DNA from: Orthonyx spaldingii
Lineage: Eukaryota > Chordata > Aves > Passeriformes > Orthonychidae
Length of the DNA stretch: 64,000 bases
Assembly (NCBI GenBank): GCA_013397795.1
Contig: VZTJ01000579.1
Coordinates: 96,281 to 160,280, forward strand
Reading direction: 5' to 3'
This document shows, one piece after another, positions 1 through 14,150 of the stretch; positions within the stretch are counted from its first letter, which is position 1; each line of letters opens with the position of its first letter. The notes under the pieces were generated by a model. The model did no database searches, was not told where the DNA came from, and saw nothing but the letters and a program-made list of their open reading frames with translations. A program made the position numbers and the translations under genes.

Positions 1-2540
1 AGAATCATGGTTCTACTGTGCAACTCACTAAATATACTTTCTATATTAAAAGTTGGGGCAATAACTCCCGAAGTCTTTGATTCAGGTTTTCCCCCTTCAT
101 CTGGACAAGAGGAAGGGATGTCTGAATCCATGACTGAAGGACTGGTTGCAAAGTGGATCCTGTTTCTACCTAGCAACACTGGGAAAAAAACAACCAGTCC
201 TATCACTGAAAAAAATCACCACGGCCTCATTTAAAATGTGCAATCAACCAAATTTCCTGAGCAGGGTGGTAGCTCGTCAGTCCTTTAAACAAATAATGCA
301 GATACTCTCTCTAGCTCCCACCATCTTTCACTGGGCTGTGGGCAGGGAGGAAGGAGACAAGAAAAGCAATGGAACATAAGATCGGTGTTCCGAGCCCGTG
401 GCCAAGGCAGAGGAGCCACCACAGCTCACAAGGATCAGTCCTGTTCCTAAGGTCTTGATGAGCTGGGAAGGGAGAACATATGGCTAATGTTAGGAGAGAC
501 ACTCCAGGGAGCTGGCACCTTTTTAAACTAAACATCAGATGAGGCTGTGAAGGAGAAGGAGGAGGAGGAGCAGGAGGCAGAGAACACCCCATGCCCACCC
601 TCCTGCTGACAGCCGGTCCCTGCCTGTGGACAAGAGTGGGAGCAGTGTGCACTGGTGTTCCCTGAGGTTGTCCAAGGACAAGTCCTGTCCTGCTTGGCAG
701 ATCTCCACGGTGGGAAGACACCCACACTGGACCGATGCCGCTGGTGTGGGTTCACCACACGCTGTGCTGCCAGAGCCTACGCCAGTACTGGGGGCTGGGT
801 ACCAGATCTGGCCCGTTACCTCTTCACCTGAGCCTAAATGAGGCCACATCTGCTGGAAGCCCTGTCCTGGGGCTGGGCCAGCACTGGCCATGCCGGTGAG
901 GAACAGCATTTCAGCCTGTGGCTCACAGGAATGCGTCAGCACGGGGATGAGCATGAGGTAAAGGCACCACACACACCTACCTCTGTCAGCTGTGCTTTAG
1001 GAAAAATAATCCAAATCTTGGTTGCCAATTAGAAACCAGAGTTACAGATTTCTTTCCATATATTTACCTCCTTAATTCAGGGCAAGAGCAGAGGCAGGAA
1101 ACTCCCAAAACGTTACAAATTCTGTGTGGTAGTAAGACGTCTGCTGAGTACAACCTCAAACAATTTTGTTTCAAATCCTTGACGTATTAGCAATAAAGAA
1201 ATGCTGGGATGCTCAAGTTTGCCTCTTCTTTTGCTGTTAGTTAGTGATTCAGATGATTCAGTATGACTGAAATCAGACATGTATTTTGCATGTACTACAC
1301 AAGTCTGAAAATCAGATAATAATTTTCAAAAAAAGGTGAAGAAAGTACATTTGAGATGCATTTTTTTCTACATTTGCTTTCATTTACACTTGTGTTTGTA
1401 TAAGATCAACAAACTCGATGATGCACTAGGAAAGATGTGATTACATTATTATTATTTTTTTAACACGAGTACAGAGGGAAGCAGAAGGGAAAGACAATCT
1501 GCGATTTGTTACCCAGCAGATCTTCAAACGGTTTTAAAAAATGAAAATGAGGTATGAAAGTAAAAAGCCACCTACTCAACGTAAATGCAGGCAAGTAAAC
1601 ACAGTATTCAAAGCAAACAGATTACATCACTCACCAGCAACATTCAAAATCTGGAAAACAAGTGGGCCAACTATTTAATCTGAGGAAGGAATGCACAGCT
1701 AGCCTCCCCCTTTTGGAAATATAAAGAATGATAAATTCACTGGTTGCCTGAAAAGAACATATCTCGGGAGCTGTAGAAACACTGATTTCCTTTTTTGCCA
1801 TTGTCTCTGACAACACGCTCTTTGAATTACACACCTGCCTCCAGCCTTCATTATTTCTGTTTCATTATAATGAAGATTATACTTTTGACTTCCAAGGCTG
1901 CTCGTTTTGACAAAGCCCCGCAAAACCTCCCTTTCCTTTGCAATCTGACAGTGCCATAACAAAAACCACAAACAATTCTACCACAAATAGGGTGTTTTAC
2001 ACATAGCACCCCACCCTGCCACCACACAAAAAAGGAGTGCTGTGGAGAACCCAGTGCCATCACTGCAGGTACCACCACTGTCACTGATACCAAAAGGAGC
2101 ACTCAGATTGGAACATCTCTGTGACCTAAGTAAGGAGCAAACAAGTGGAGAATGTGAGCTGCTTACCTGTAGACAATATTTGCACCAGCAAAAATGTCCA
2201 GAAGTTCTGAAATACCAAAAACGGCCACTTTTTAATTCAAATATCCAATTTTTAAATGAAATCCATATGAAACTTTCATTTAATTCTCCTCACTCTAGGT
2301 CATATGACAGCCTGTGTGGGGACTCCCTGCGTGACTGACATGGCACAAATGCCAGTACTGCGATGCTTCCGTGTGGCCCCGTGGCAGGCGGTGCTCTCGT
2401 GGTGACCAACGGGGACAAAACACCGCTGATACAGCCAAGGCTGGGTTGTGATGTCCTGTGTGTGCCCATCACCCTCTGGCCCCCAGCGAGGCCTGGCTGG
2501 CACCTGCTGGCAGTGGAGGTGCTCTGGATGTGAAATGCTG
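1..2540. other. Intron 2 sub-block, nothing recognisable
   Basis: Unique sequence, GC-moderate at 400-960 and AT-rich after 1030. No exon, repeat family or RNA gene seen. Confidence 0.6.
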
Positions 2541-2544
2541 GCAG

Positions 2545-2782
2545 GTGGCACAGCTGGATCTGGGCTGGGCAGCACAGCTGGCTCTGACCTGGACGTTGGG
2601 CAGCACAGCTGGTTCTGCACTGAACACTGGGTAGCACAGCTGGCTCTGCACCAGACACCAGGTGGCACAGCTGGTTCTGCACTGGACTCTGGGCAGCACA
2701 GCTGGCTTGGCACCCTATGTTGGGCAGCACAGCTGGTTCTACACTGGATGCTGTGTGGCACAGCTGGCTCCGCATCTGCCCC
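2545..2782. repeat. 31-bp minisatellite, about 7.5 copies
   Basis: The word CACAGCTGG recurs at 2549, 2573, 2604, 2635, 2666, 2697, 2728 and 2759. Spacing is exactly 31 bp for the last six intervals and 24 bp for the first. Between the cores the units diverge (GTTCTGCACTGGAC and variants). The array explains the long repetitive but meaningless reading frames on both strands. Confidence 0.93.
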
Positions 2783-5700
2783 TTCCAGACCTGTCCCAGG
2801 GCACCAGGTGCCCTGGACAGTACCCAGAGCTGCTCTGTGTGGCCGTGGCTGCTGCTGGCACATGCTGAGGGATGGCTGCTGGGCACCAGTCAATTTTCGG
2901 TGCTGACCTTCTCATGCTTTCACCCAAGGCTTCTGCCTGTATTTGCACTTTCAAACAGCATTTCACCTGAGTTACAATCTCCAGCACCTATAGCTTCAAT
3001 AAAAAATCAGTAGGGCTGCTGCTGCTTAAAAAGAAAAGCAGCATTCAACTATTTTGTCAGGAACACATTTTACCTGCTGCGATGTGCCACTTGCTTAGAC
3101 CAAAGGAGGTACCGTGGCAAACCCCTGGGGTTCTTCTGGGCACAGTTTCCAAAGCTTTCACACATGCCTGCAGTCTTTATTCATGTTGAATTATATAAAC
3201 TCCCTCTTTTTTTCTCTTCTTTTCCTTTTTTTTTAATTCAGCTATTCATGCACTCAGACAAATGTTAAAAAATTAAGTTTCTGTAAACACAGTGTTATCT
3301 TAATAAGTTCAAATATTATTAGACTATTCCCTAGGGGAAGAAAAGCAATATGTTCCAAAGCAAGTGGCTGTATATTTTGCAGAAGGTGGCTACTCCGAAA
3401 TTAAGAAATGCAAATGATTCTACAGTTTATGTGCCTCAAAGTAAAAATACTGATATTAAATTTTAAAAAGGTAGCATGAGACATTGCTGCTTACGCCAGA
3501 GCATCGGGAGGATGCCAAGGGACCCAGACCGGTCCCGGGTCTGGGGTTTTCAATGGCACAGACTAGTGATCACAGGATGCTGGTGATACTCTCCAGTTAC
3601 CCCTGGCAACCCTTCTCAACTGTAACGATGCTGCCCCACAATAGCTTTCACTGGGCAGCTTTCTCTTCACTTAGCTGAATGCTCTGGGACCATCTGTGTC
3701 GGAAAGCATAAAAGGCCAGCCTGCCTGTGGGCCCGTCACTCTGAACACCACCTCTCTGACCCCGATTAAATACAACTTTCAATCCCTTTTGTCCTCCCTG
3801 TTGACTTCTCCTATTAAGGGAGCCCTTTGACAAAGAAAGCGGAAGAGTGGACTAAGTGCCCCCAAGAAAGGTGATGTCTGATACTGCTCAACACAAGGAT
3901 TAGCAAGCCAATACATAACAAAAGCAAGTTTGGGGGAGGGGTAAAGAGGAAAAGAAAAAAATGGTTTTATACAGGTCTTTGACTAATTCAGTAGGTACAC
4001 AGTTCAACAAATAGCTATACAAGAGGCCTGCTCCCAAAGAAACAACTATCAGGGAACAATAAATTGAGGAGATACCTTTCAGCATGGCGCTGCAAGGCCA
4101 TGACATTGACAGGAGCAGTGGATGTGTCATTTGCTACCTCCTGATTTTTAAACTGCATGTGGTTGTGGGGAGAGGTGCCAAGAACACTCACGAAGTTACT
4201 TTAACAACAGACCTTTTCCTATAGAAAGGTCTTGCAAAATATCCTAACTTGGGTCATTCAAGGTAACTGTAATGGCAGTGAGCGACAAAAACACGAACAA
4301 CAAGAACAACAGTAGCTGGAGAAAACCTAAATACTTGCCCATCAGAGCTGATTGTTTCCAAAGGCACGCACTAAAAACTATCTGCTTTTTGCAATATGCA
4401 AGATTTCTTTGTCAAAAATAACACATAAATATTTGCCACACAGGCTTGCAGTAGCCATGGGGTATCCTAACACAGCACAGCCTCTGACACTGAAACTAAC
4501 AGCACTGGGGAGTGTCCAAGTGGATCCCAGACTGCAGAGGTGTGGGGGGCAGGAGTAGGGAGAAGAGCAGAGTGCCCACTGCAGCTCTCATCCTTGCCTA
4601 ACCTCTGCAGAGGGGACCAGCCTCTGGGACAGCCACAAGGATGGAGGGACAGGAGAACGGGAACCTCGCTGTGCCCCCCCAGAGACAGAGAACAACACGT
4701 CCCAGGGGCATTTGTGCAAGGTGTGGGGCAGTCGTAATGATGTGATCATTGCAAAGAAAAGTCAGGAAGCACCTGGGTGCAGAACATACCTCCACTGACA
4801 AGCCTGAGCCAAACAGAAGGTATTTCCCAGAGCAAAGCAGAAGCAGGGAGGAATGGGGATTTTATTTCCATGAAAAAAAGATACTGATATGGTAGAAGTA
4901 ATCAGAAGAGAGAAATAATAAATGGAAATCATATACAAAGCAAACCTTAATAGAACCCAAATGAGTCTGGGGTGTTTTTAAGTCCAGCAGTAATTAGGCC
5001 AGGGATCCAAGCAGATCAGGTTGCCCTTATGTCAAAAAAAGGCAAATCTACCCAGGCTTCTTGTTTAGAACATGCTCACTGTACTATCATAGCACACAAT
5101 CCCACTTCTAAATAAAGGTTAAAATTGTGCTTGTGTTAGGGAAGAGCTGTATGAGACCCAAGGGATGACCAGTGGTGCTGACCATCACCCAGCAGGCAGT
5201 GCCCATAGCTCCAGAGATGGTTCTGGACCCCTCCAGGACAGACTCTGCAATCCTCCTCAGACATCAGGCTTTTACTGACAGCTTTATTGCCATTAACTAT
5301 CTGCCTTTTACACATTCTTTTGAAATTTAATGTTTTATTTGGCACAGTCAATTTAGACTACAGATGCATTTCCTTCTTCCTCTTTTTGTCTTTTTTTGAA
5401 AGGGGGGCAAAAGACATCACTAAAGTTCCCAAATGGGTGCCACTGAAAATCAGTATTTCTCTATGGACTCGGGAAAGTAATAGATGGGAACCTGTTTCTA
5501 ATAGTTTTACTTTCTGTGTTATCTGGAGAAAAACAGATTCATACATACAAAGTGGACTGTTTCAGAAGATAGTGCTGTGAAAAATGAAAGGCTGTTCCAA
5601 AGTAAGAAGTGATTATTTCAGAAGAAATGAGAAGCTCCAATGTCAACCCTACTGCCTGAATCAGCAAAAAATCAAAGCTTTGCATAGAATAGGAAATTGG

Positions 5701-7646
5701 AGATTTTCCCTAAATTTACATTTCTTTCTGCTGAGCACATTTTTGCTTCAACATGAAAGAACTTCTTAGAGACACTCCTAGTTTCAGACATTGCTTTTTG
5801 CTACGGTGTTGTAAAATGCTGCTGCCTGGGACTAGAATTCCATTAGTACAATCAGAAAAATTTATGTATGAATGCTAGATATGAGCCACAACAGCCATGG
5901 ATAACATCATGTAAATGATTTTTTTTTTTTTTTTAAATGAGATCTCCTCAGTCATATTGACAATTGTCCAACAGAAAACTTAAAGCCATATAAACTAAAA
6001 AATAAAACCTGCAGTTTCTGCTGGCAGAATCCATCAAAAACATTGACAAAATACTTCCATATATATCTTTGATATTCGGTGCACTACTACAATAAATCAG
6101 GGAAAAACTAACTCTGGACATGGCATCCTAACGTGCTGTACTGTTACTAAAACCTAAGTGATACATCACATTTGCATTCTGTATATGTATCATCATAATT
6201 ACACAAGCAACAAACATAGTTTTGATATTACAATGTACCTAAAAGAGGCTTCTTCTCAAGACTATCCTCATGATCCTAAGCCTCCAAAAACCTAAACTGC
6301 AAGAAGTAAAGCTGACTCTGTAAGACATGCAATTTTCAAAAACAAAGTTAAAGAACCGAGGCAACCCCAGCTGCCATTAGGAGCCCAACCTTTTGAAAAT
6401 AAACCCTTTTCTTACAGAAATTGTTTTTTGCTGATAACCATTCCTGAATTATCTGCTGGGTTTCTGGAAGACACAACAGATCACATGGGTTGTCGCCATG
6501 GGGGGCTTGCTGGCTTCTGAATCATATGGGACTGCCTCGGCATGTGAGCCACTGCTCCCTTACATGAACTAACCCAGCAATCCTTCAGGACAGAGAATAT
6601 GCTCACATTACACTTTCTTGAATAGATAAATAATTTACAGAAAATACTGTTGTATGAACTGCTGATTCATCCACAGCAAATACCCACAGTGGAATCTTAA
6701 ACTTACAGGCGTGAGAGCTCCTAGGTTTGCCAAGACCTCATAAAAACTCAATGAATAACCATTCTACAACTCAATCAAAATTAATCTGCTCTGTATTTCC
6801 TTCTTTACTTTGGCACCATGTATGTTAATTGTGCATGATGACCTCCAGATCATGGGCTAGTCTCTAGCATTTCTAGCAGACCACAGGTCACCAATGTCTG
6901 CAAAGCAGATGGACAATCCAAAAGGATAGTCCCAGGAAAGGAGCAAAGATGTTACTGCAAGAGATGAGTGGAAGGAACATGCACAAAATAGAACTATGAA
7001 ACATACAGTAGCACCAGAGGTGCTAAAAGTGTTGTTCCTGATTGTTGCCATCAGAAGTGTTGCATTTAGTCAATGAGTGAGCTGGCTGGGGTTTTAACTC
7101 TGATTAACTCTGCTTTAACTCCCCACACAAGCCAATGTATTCCACCATGCCTAACGTAGAAACAAATAGCATTAAACCCAACAAACATATACAAATTGCC
7201 ACCAAGACATTATTCTTAGGACTATATATCCATCTTTTTGGACATAATTTGCATCCAAACAATAGGAACTCAAATAATATAAAACACGCCCTTTAGATTA
7301 CTATTTTACAAGTACCACAGTGGGGTTTCCAGAACCTCCTCAGGAATGTTTGGGTGAGAGAGAGGTGAAGGCGCAGATTTAGTGGCACAGGACAGACTTT
7401 AGCAGAGAAGTGAAGGGATATTGCACAGCCACCTCTGGAAGCACCTCTCTGGCTGTGAGGGACAGAGAGGAGAGCACGTGGCTGGACCAGTGGTCCCCTT
7501 GCACCCTCTCATGCCATGAAACTCCAGTCTGGAGAGCAGGGCTGAGCAAGGAGCATTGTGAGGTGCTTGGACAGACAGAAAGGACTGGAATCGCTGCAAA
7601 TGAAGGGAGCTTGCTGCAGCCCAGGCTGTATTTAAATATTGAATTT

Positions 7647-7672
7647 GGTATTTAATTCAGTAATTAAATACC
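7647..7672. repeat. Short inverted repeat, 11-bp arms
   Basis: GGTATTTAATT is followed by the loop CAGT and AATTAAATACC. The surroundings are AT-rich, so chance is possible. Confidence 0.8.
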
Positions 7673-10600
7673 TAACTAGTTTGTCCAAAGGCAGAAGAGG
7701 ATGAGCAGCTTGGGGAAGAGATAGCAGCGCTGACCCTTGAGTCACCGAGCTGCAGACCACACAGGGGGAACATGTCCACCCCTAAGGCCTCCTGCAGCAC
7801 CACTGGTAGGGGCAGACCCACAGCAAAACATCACCAGCACACAGCTGAGCTTGGTCAAGGGAAAATGACACTCTGCTGCATGAATATGGACAGGAAGGAA
7901 ACAAGAAACCAACTTCAAAACCCAGTTATGCCTTCAGCCCACAATATCTGAACCCAGTGAGTGGGATTTTCCTCCACCTCTAGTCTTCCAGCCTCGGAAA
8001 CTCCCAACTACTCTTTCCCAACCTGTTCAGCTGAGCTGACTTCTCAGTTCCTGCTCCAGAGTGAACTCATCCAGGGCCATGCCACAAACCATGTCTCACA
8101 GAGTGGCCACGGTGCTTGGAAAACCATGAGGAGACTGAGTACAGAAGAGGTTTCACCACACACTACACATTCCAGGGCACTAAGGTCCAGACTTCCAGGA
8201 TTAGGCAACAACAGGCACGAAAGATATTGTCATGGATGAAAATGTCCTTTTTCAATTGAATTTTCACACACTTTAGTTCTCTGAACGAGAAGGATATCTG
8301 ACAGGAATTTGCTTCCATGACACGTGTCATATCAGGAGGAAGAGGGACAGAAGTGTTACCTGTGATCTGGCTGGGGACAATGATGGATGGAGCAGGACAG
8401 CCTGAACAAGCACATGCAAAGCTCACACTCAGTTATGTTTCTCCATCTTTTCCTTTTTTAAAGGTAAGGCTGCACTGCTCAAGCCTCCCAGCAAGAACCA
8501 ACAGTGCCACCTGTGCCATCAGTCACAAAATCTCTGATCCTGGTACCTCACAGCTGATGCTGTTTGTTTCTGTGTCCCCACAGCAGATTTATGTCTGAGC
8601 TTTTTATTCCCACTTACTCTTATCATGACACACGCTGCAAAGAAAAGACACCGGTGTAACATAATTCAGACATTTTAAACTTTTCTCTCAACTGTTTCTG
8701 AAACATATCAGTTCCATTCAGGCTCAGAAAAGGAGCTTCAGTATGGGGTGAGGCGTGTCTTTTGTCAGCACCCTGTCTGCTCCCTGTGGCCTCGTAAACA
8801 AGCTGCTTTCTTTAGAAATACAGCAGACCTCCAATTTAAATTTATGGAAAGGCTGAACCAGAGGAGCCCACACTCAAATAATTTTAATAACCTATTAAGT
8901 TGCGACTTCAGATTCATTTTATAACTGTGTTCCTGAGGGAACAGCACTATCAGGATAAAGATAGAGTTTTTTTTCTTTTAAAGATAAATAGCATCATTAA
9001 TCTGCAACATTTCTTTTCTATTATCTTTCAAAATGAGGAGTTATTTTGTTCTGATCTTGAGGTAATTAGCCTTCATTCACTAGCCAGAAAATGTCTGTGT
9101 TCTGAAAATTAAAAATGTGTCATTAAGTGGAATTTACCATAATGTCATTTATCTTTATATAGTTCATCAGTGACAGCAATGGGCCTGGGAATCCATCAGC
9201 TTTTACTGAGGAAGCATTAAAACAAATTGAAAAACAGAATAATCCCAGTCACTCTTTAACACAGTCAAAGCCATTTGGGTAATTAAATAGTGGTATTTAA
9301 AGTTTTAATTTAGATTTCCCCCTCTGTTCATCAGCAGTCAAATGAGATGTTCATATTCATAACTGTTTGTAATAAAGGGTTTCATAAAGCAAACAGAATA
9401 TCAATGCTGTTAAAATTAAAGAGAACACAGAGAAACCTTTCAAGTACAAACAGGGAAGTTCATTCCTGCTGTACCTTATTTTCTGTGGTGACATTAGGAA
9501 TAAACCCTCACTGTACCTGGCTTGCCCTTCACGCTTACAATACCTAAATTCTGTGATGTCTGTGCTCCTGGGGGTCACAGCCACCTTCTTTCACATTCCT
9601 AGTCTTTGGGTGTTTTGTGACTCAGGACAGCCAACTTCCACAGTTTGCCTCCCATTTCCATTGTTTTCCAAATGTTTGCATATTAATCTCAAGCATCTTT
9701 TATCTTGTATATTCAGCTCTGGAGAGTGGATTGTTCTGTTGTGTTCCTAGAGTTACTGCGATGAGACGATGTGTGCCCGGGAAACCCATATGTGGTATAA
9801 ATAATGCCAAAAATAATTATTTAGGAATGCAAACAGAATGGATAAAAGCTTTCTAGCACTGCTTTTGCTAGGTAATATTAGACCCTCCACCAGCTTTCGC
9901 CAAAATTAAACTAGGGACAAAAAATGATGTAGTTCTTTTTGAAATGGTTTCAACTGAAATAAGTCTGAATAATGACACCTTCAGCATACATACATCCTCA
10001 CCAAAACTTTATTGGCTGGGATGCAGTTATTTAAAATAAGGAAAAACATCCATCTATGACCTTTTCCGAGTGCAGTTGGACCTACTTTTGAATAAAGCTG
10101 TCGATAATTTACTGTGCGACTTTTGTTCTCTTGATTAACGTGGTAAAAAAAGCCACAGGATTTTAATGTGTTTTCAAATGAAAAGTCTAATAATTTTTGC
10201 TTGCTTTCTTTTAAGTAAAGCATAAAGCCCCCAAATTAAGACTTCATTTGCAAGGTTACAGGGACTTAGACATTTTCCACAGAAGCGCTTCAGTTATTCT
10301 ATTTTTTGATCTCAGAGCAGCGGGCTATATATTAGGCAATAAAAGAGGCTCTTATATAACACCAGAAAGAGCCATCAGAAACCTTTGTAATTTTTCAGGT
10401 ATGGAGTGGAACAACTCAGCATAGTACAAATACTATACAATGTGAAATCAGCACAAGCTTTACAGCTCAGTAAATAACGAGGCACTTACAATAAACTGAT
10501 GATAATCTGTTTTTATGAACACTATTCCAGCAATGTTTAGGTTTTGGTTTATTTTAAACATATTTTAATTTTATTTTATTTTGAAATTTAACCAGATGCT

Positions 10601-12803
10601 TTTGAGCCAGTGCTATACCTTGGCCTCCACTGAAGCATGGTCATAGCTGCTGTGGAGATCCATAAGAACCCTAGAGGTGATGAGATCAAGTCATACATGA
10701 GCACAACCTGCACTACCCGCCAGGATTAACTGATTCGGACTGCTTTTTAAAATTAAAATTGGGTCATCAAAAGCCTAACATGGACAATTTTTAAAGGCAT
10801 ATGTGGAAGGATATAGACAAAAGGGTGCAAAATTATGCCCACTACGTAGCACCAAAATAATTTCATAAAGAAGTGCCAGGAGATATTCCCTCTCAGTGGG
10901 CAGAAACCCCTCTGCCTGCCAGGGGAAGGAGCAGAGCCTGTCCATCCTACACCTGCCAGGACAGCCAACCAGGCTACTGGGAAAATGGAGGAATCTGAGC
11001 ATTTCCACCAACTCCAGCAAAGCAGCCTCTGTATCATCACCCAGGTGAGCTAACGGCAACTGGCAGCACAGACAAAACAAATGCAAAAATGTTCTTTAAA
11101 ACGGTCTTTATACCGCAATTCTCAGCGGCAAAATACAACTGGCAGGTTCAAGTGTGCCTCTTGCCCCTCAAACCACCAGCTACCTATTGGGGCAGCAAAA
11201 ATAGCTCGGCTTTCGGTAACGCAAACTCTATTCTTGTAATGTTGAACTTCACTTCCTGTGTCTTTGTGTTGCTCGAGGAAGTGAAACTCATGCATTGCAT
11301 GCTTGTATTATTCCCCCTTATAGCAGACTTGCAGACAATGTCGGCAGTGGTCTGGAGCGATAAGAGCTGCCTCCAGGACACGGATTCTCCTGGGGATTAG
11401 GCAGCACCATCTGGGGCCTTGCGTTGATCTGCAGCAGCTGCAGCCCAAACGTCGGCACAGGGTGAAAATGGGTGCTGGTCCTGGAGTGTTTAATAAGTTG
11501 CTGCAACTCGGTTTCAATTACAAGTTGTGAAAAAAAGGGAGAATAAATAACAGTGACTCCCCTTCTTGTGAGAGAAGTGCCAGTGGAGGCTCGCTGCAGC
11601 TCCATGGCCCTCTGTGCCGCTCTCTGCCCCAAAGGAGACCCCATGTCACGAGGAACATGGTGAGCCGGTGTGGTGCAAAATCTTCAGGAAAATCAGAACA
11701 TGACCAGCAGAACTGGTGCTTTCAGTACACTTGCCTCTTGGCATTCACTGAAAAAGAAAACATCCAAGAATCTAAAATGGGTAAAACAAGCATTTTGAGG
11801 GGCTGCAAGTTCAGGTACCCCAAATTTAGTGTTTCCCTGCAGGTAAGGAATCACAGGTAGCTGCCAAAGGCACCTCACTTGAAGCACGTCATTGTCTTGT
11901 AAGGATTTCTTCCTTGGCACCTGTAAGGAATGAGGGAGTTGGCAAATCATGATCACATAGGTTACCTGCTGTGTTGGCCAAGAGAGCCCTTGCCTAGAGA
12001 TTTTTGGTGCTTTTTTCTTTACCCACTCTTTTCTTCCTTCACTGACACTCTGCTGCAGCTGCACCTTGTTTTGTAATTATATTAAGCAAACCACAGGGCA
12101 CTGCCTAAAAACAATAAATCTCATTAACACAATTAAATTGATTTTTTTAGGAAATACTTTTGATGAAAAATCTATTAAAAAGACATAACAAAACAATGAG
12201 CAGGAAGAAGGAAAAATTTTGGTGTAATCTCCAGGCATGCCTTTCAAAATTGACACTTCAGGAATGCTAAGACAGCTTTGAATTTGAGTCAGAAGTATCC
12301 ATTATTGATATTTTCCTGAACTCAGCTGCCAATCTTCACCATGTCTTGTACTGAGGACCAGGAGATGGGATGGCAAAGCCGCCAAGATAAAGTGGCCAAA
12401 GCCAGGATAATCAAAATAATTAAATACCCATCCTGATGCCAGAACCAAGCATGCAACCACCCCAAAAATGTCCTACGCAGAAGCCAGATGTTTCCCGATG
12501 TGATATTTGAGGGGTGACTCTGAACACACCAGCAATGCTCAGGAGGTGCTGGGTGCTTCAGTGATGGATGCTCAGCACTGCCCAGTCTGTGCTGGGACAC
12601 AGGTGCTGGGAACTAAATTTCTACATCCATATTAAACTTTTAAAATAAAGCCAGCTCTAACTGTAAGACTGATTTCAGACCTTTTTTTTCTTCTTCTTTT
12701 TTAAAAATGAAAACAAACTATGGACTTTTGACATTACAGCTGCCGAGAGGAGCACCCCATATGCCATTTTCCTACCCAAAGCATAGTTCCCATGCGTTGC
12801 CCA

Positions 12804-12853
12804 GGAAATGTGACTGAAGGAAATGTGACTGAAGGAAATGTGACTGAAGGAAA
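12804..12853. repeat. 15-bp tandem repeat, 3.3 copies
   Basis: GGAAATGTGACTGAA occurs three times head to tail without mismatch, followed by GGAAA. The copies are recent enough to be identical. Confidence 0.95.
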
Positions 12854-14058
12854 AACCAAGCTGTGCTTCTTCCCAAGGGGCCTGGAGCCAGGATGAAAGG
12901 CCCAGGGCCTGAGGCAGGATGGAACGCTCTGGCTGGTGCACGGCAGCCCCAAGCAGCCCCCAGGAGTGTCCCCGAGTCCCCCTGTGGTGCTGCCCATCCC
13001 CAAGCCATGGTCATTCTGCCCCTGCAGCAGTTCCTGCAGTGTGGCTCACAGCATTGAGGCCACCAGAGGGGATGAACCCACTGCCCTCACGGCCCGTGGG
13101 TCTCACGAACCTCACAACTCCTCAAGGGTCTTCTGAGCCCAACAAGGATCTTGTGTCACAATAATGACAAATAATTCTGCCCAGAATTTTGTTTTAAGCA
13201 CCATTTCCAGTGGACGCTGCCGGGGTTCTTGCACTGCACAAACAAAAAAACTCTTCACTGATCCTCTTCACACCCATATTACACAACCCTTCATCACCCT
13301 CCTGCTGTCTCTGAGCCCTCATTTAACAGCAGCAATTAAAAACTATTTGAGGCTGCCACTAAGTGTCTATCCTGTTTGAATGCATTTGTAATGTTTAGTT
13401 TTGTGTAATGACAGCATTTAACATCATAAATACAGACACAGTTTTAAATGCCTGAAAATCAGGTTTCAAATCCAAGAAATGCTGATGTGCGCAACAACCT
13501 TTGCTGATGGCAAAACAAAAATAATTGCATTTCTGCAACCAATAACCCATATGTCTTACCTTTTTTCTGTCCTACTCTTGCCAGATAGTCTGTTAATATG
13601 CCAAGTTAAACACACTTCTGACATACAAGTATAGCTCAAGAAGATCTGCTACTTTTGCACTACTATAATGAAGATATTATATTTGACAGGTAGATACTAA
13701 CAACCGAGTCGAAATTCTCTTGTGCCAGCAATGCACAAGGTTTGGGAGAGTAAGAACCAGCACATCCAGAGGCAGCTCCCAGTCCATATCCTGCTCTGCT
13801 CTGGCCTGAACAGACTGATTTTAAAAGCATTTTCACTCACCAAGGTCCATGATGGACCATGATTTTGCAAGCAAACTGCTATGTCACCTTTATGCTACTG
13901 ATAAACGCTTTTGTTAGTTTATTTTCAACAATTTCCCCCCTACTTGTGTACCATTTCACAACAATAAAAGGAAAACAGGTAGAGCTGAAGAGCTGACCAT
14001 CGGGTTTCAGCACCAAACACTTCAGCACTCAAAATATGCTGCACTTTCTAACGTGTCC

Positions 14059-14150
14059 TCATAGAATCACAGAATATTCCAAGTTGGAAGGGACCCTCAA
14101 GGATCATTGAGTCTGAGAGTGTTGTTCAAATGCTCCTTGGGCTATGTATT
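14059..14150 (-). mobile_element. CR1 LINE 3' fragment
   Basis: The plus strand begins TCATAGAATCACAGAAT, the reverse complement of the CR1 3' octamer tail, then GTTGGAAGGGACC, CAAGGATCATTGAGTC and a diverged GTTGTTCAAATGCTCCTTG block. It is short and internally deleted. Confidence 0.85.

Larger units (their letters stand above)
2783..14058. other. Intron 2 sub-block, repeat-poor unique DNA
   Basis: More than 11 kb without a recognisable transposon. AT-rich stretches at about 8880-9420 and 10200-10600 look slowly evolving rather than neutral. A poly(T) run lies near 5919-5934. Octamer words (ATGCAAAT or its complement) occur at 3408, 6170 and 7247. No coding exon found. Confidence 0.55.

Noticed and set aside
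2545..2782. CRISPR-like direct repeats
   Set aside because: Units are contiguous and degenerate with no unique spacers, and the genome is a vertebrate's.
2290..2906. Several 150-200 codon frames on both strands with repeating residues
   Set aside because: They are readings of the 31-bp minisatellite; 31 is not a multiple of three, so no constant peptide repeat is encoded.
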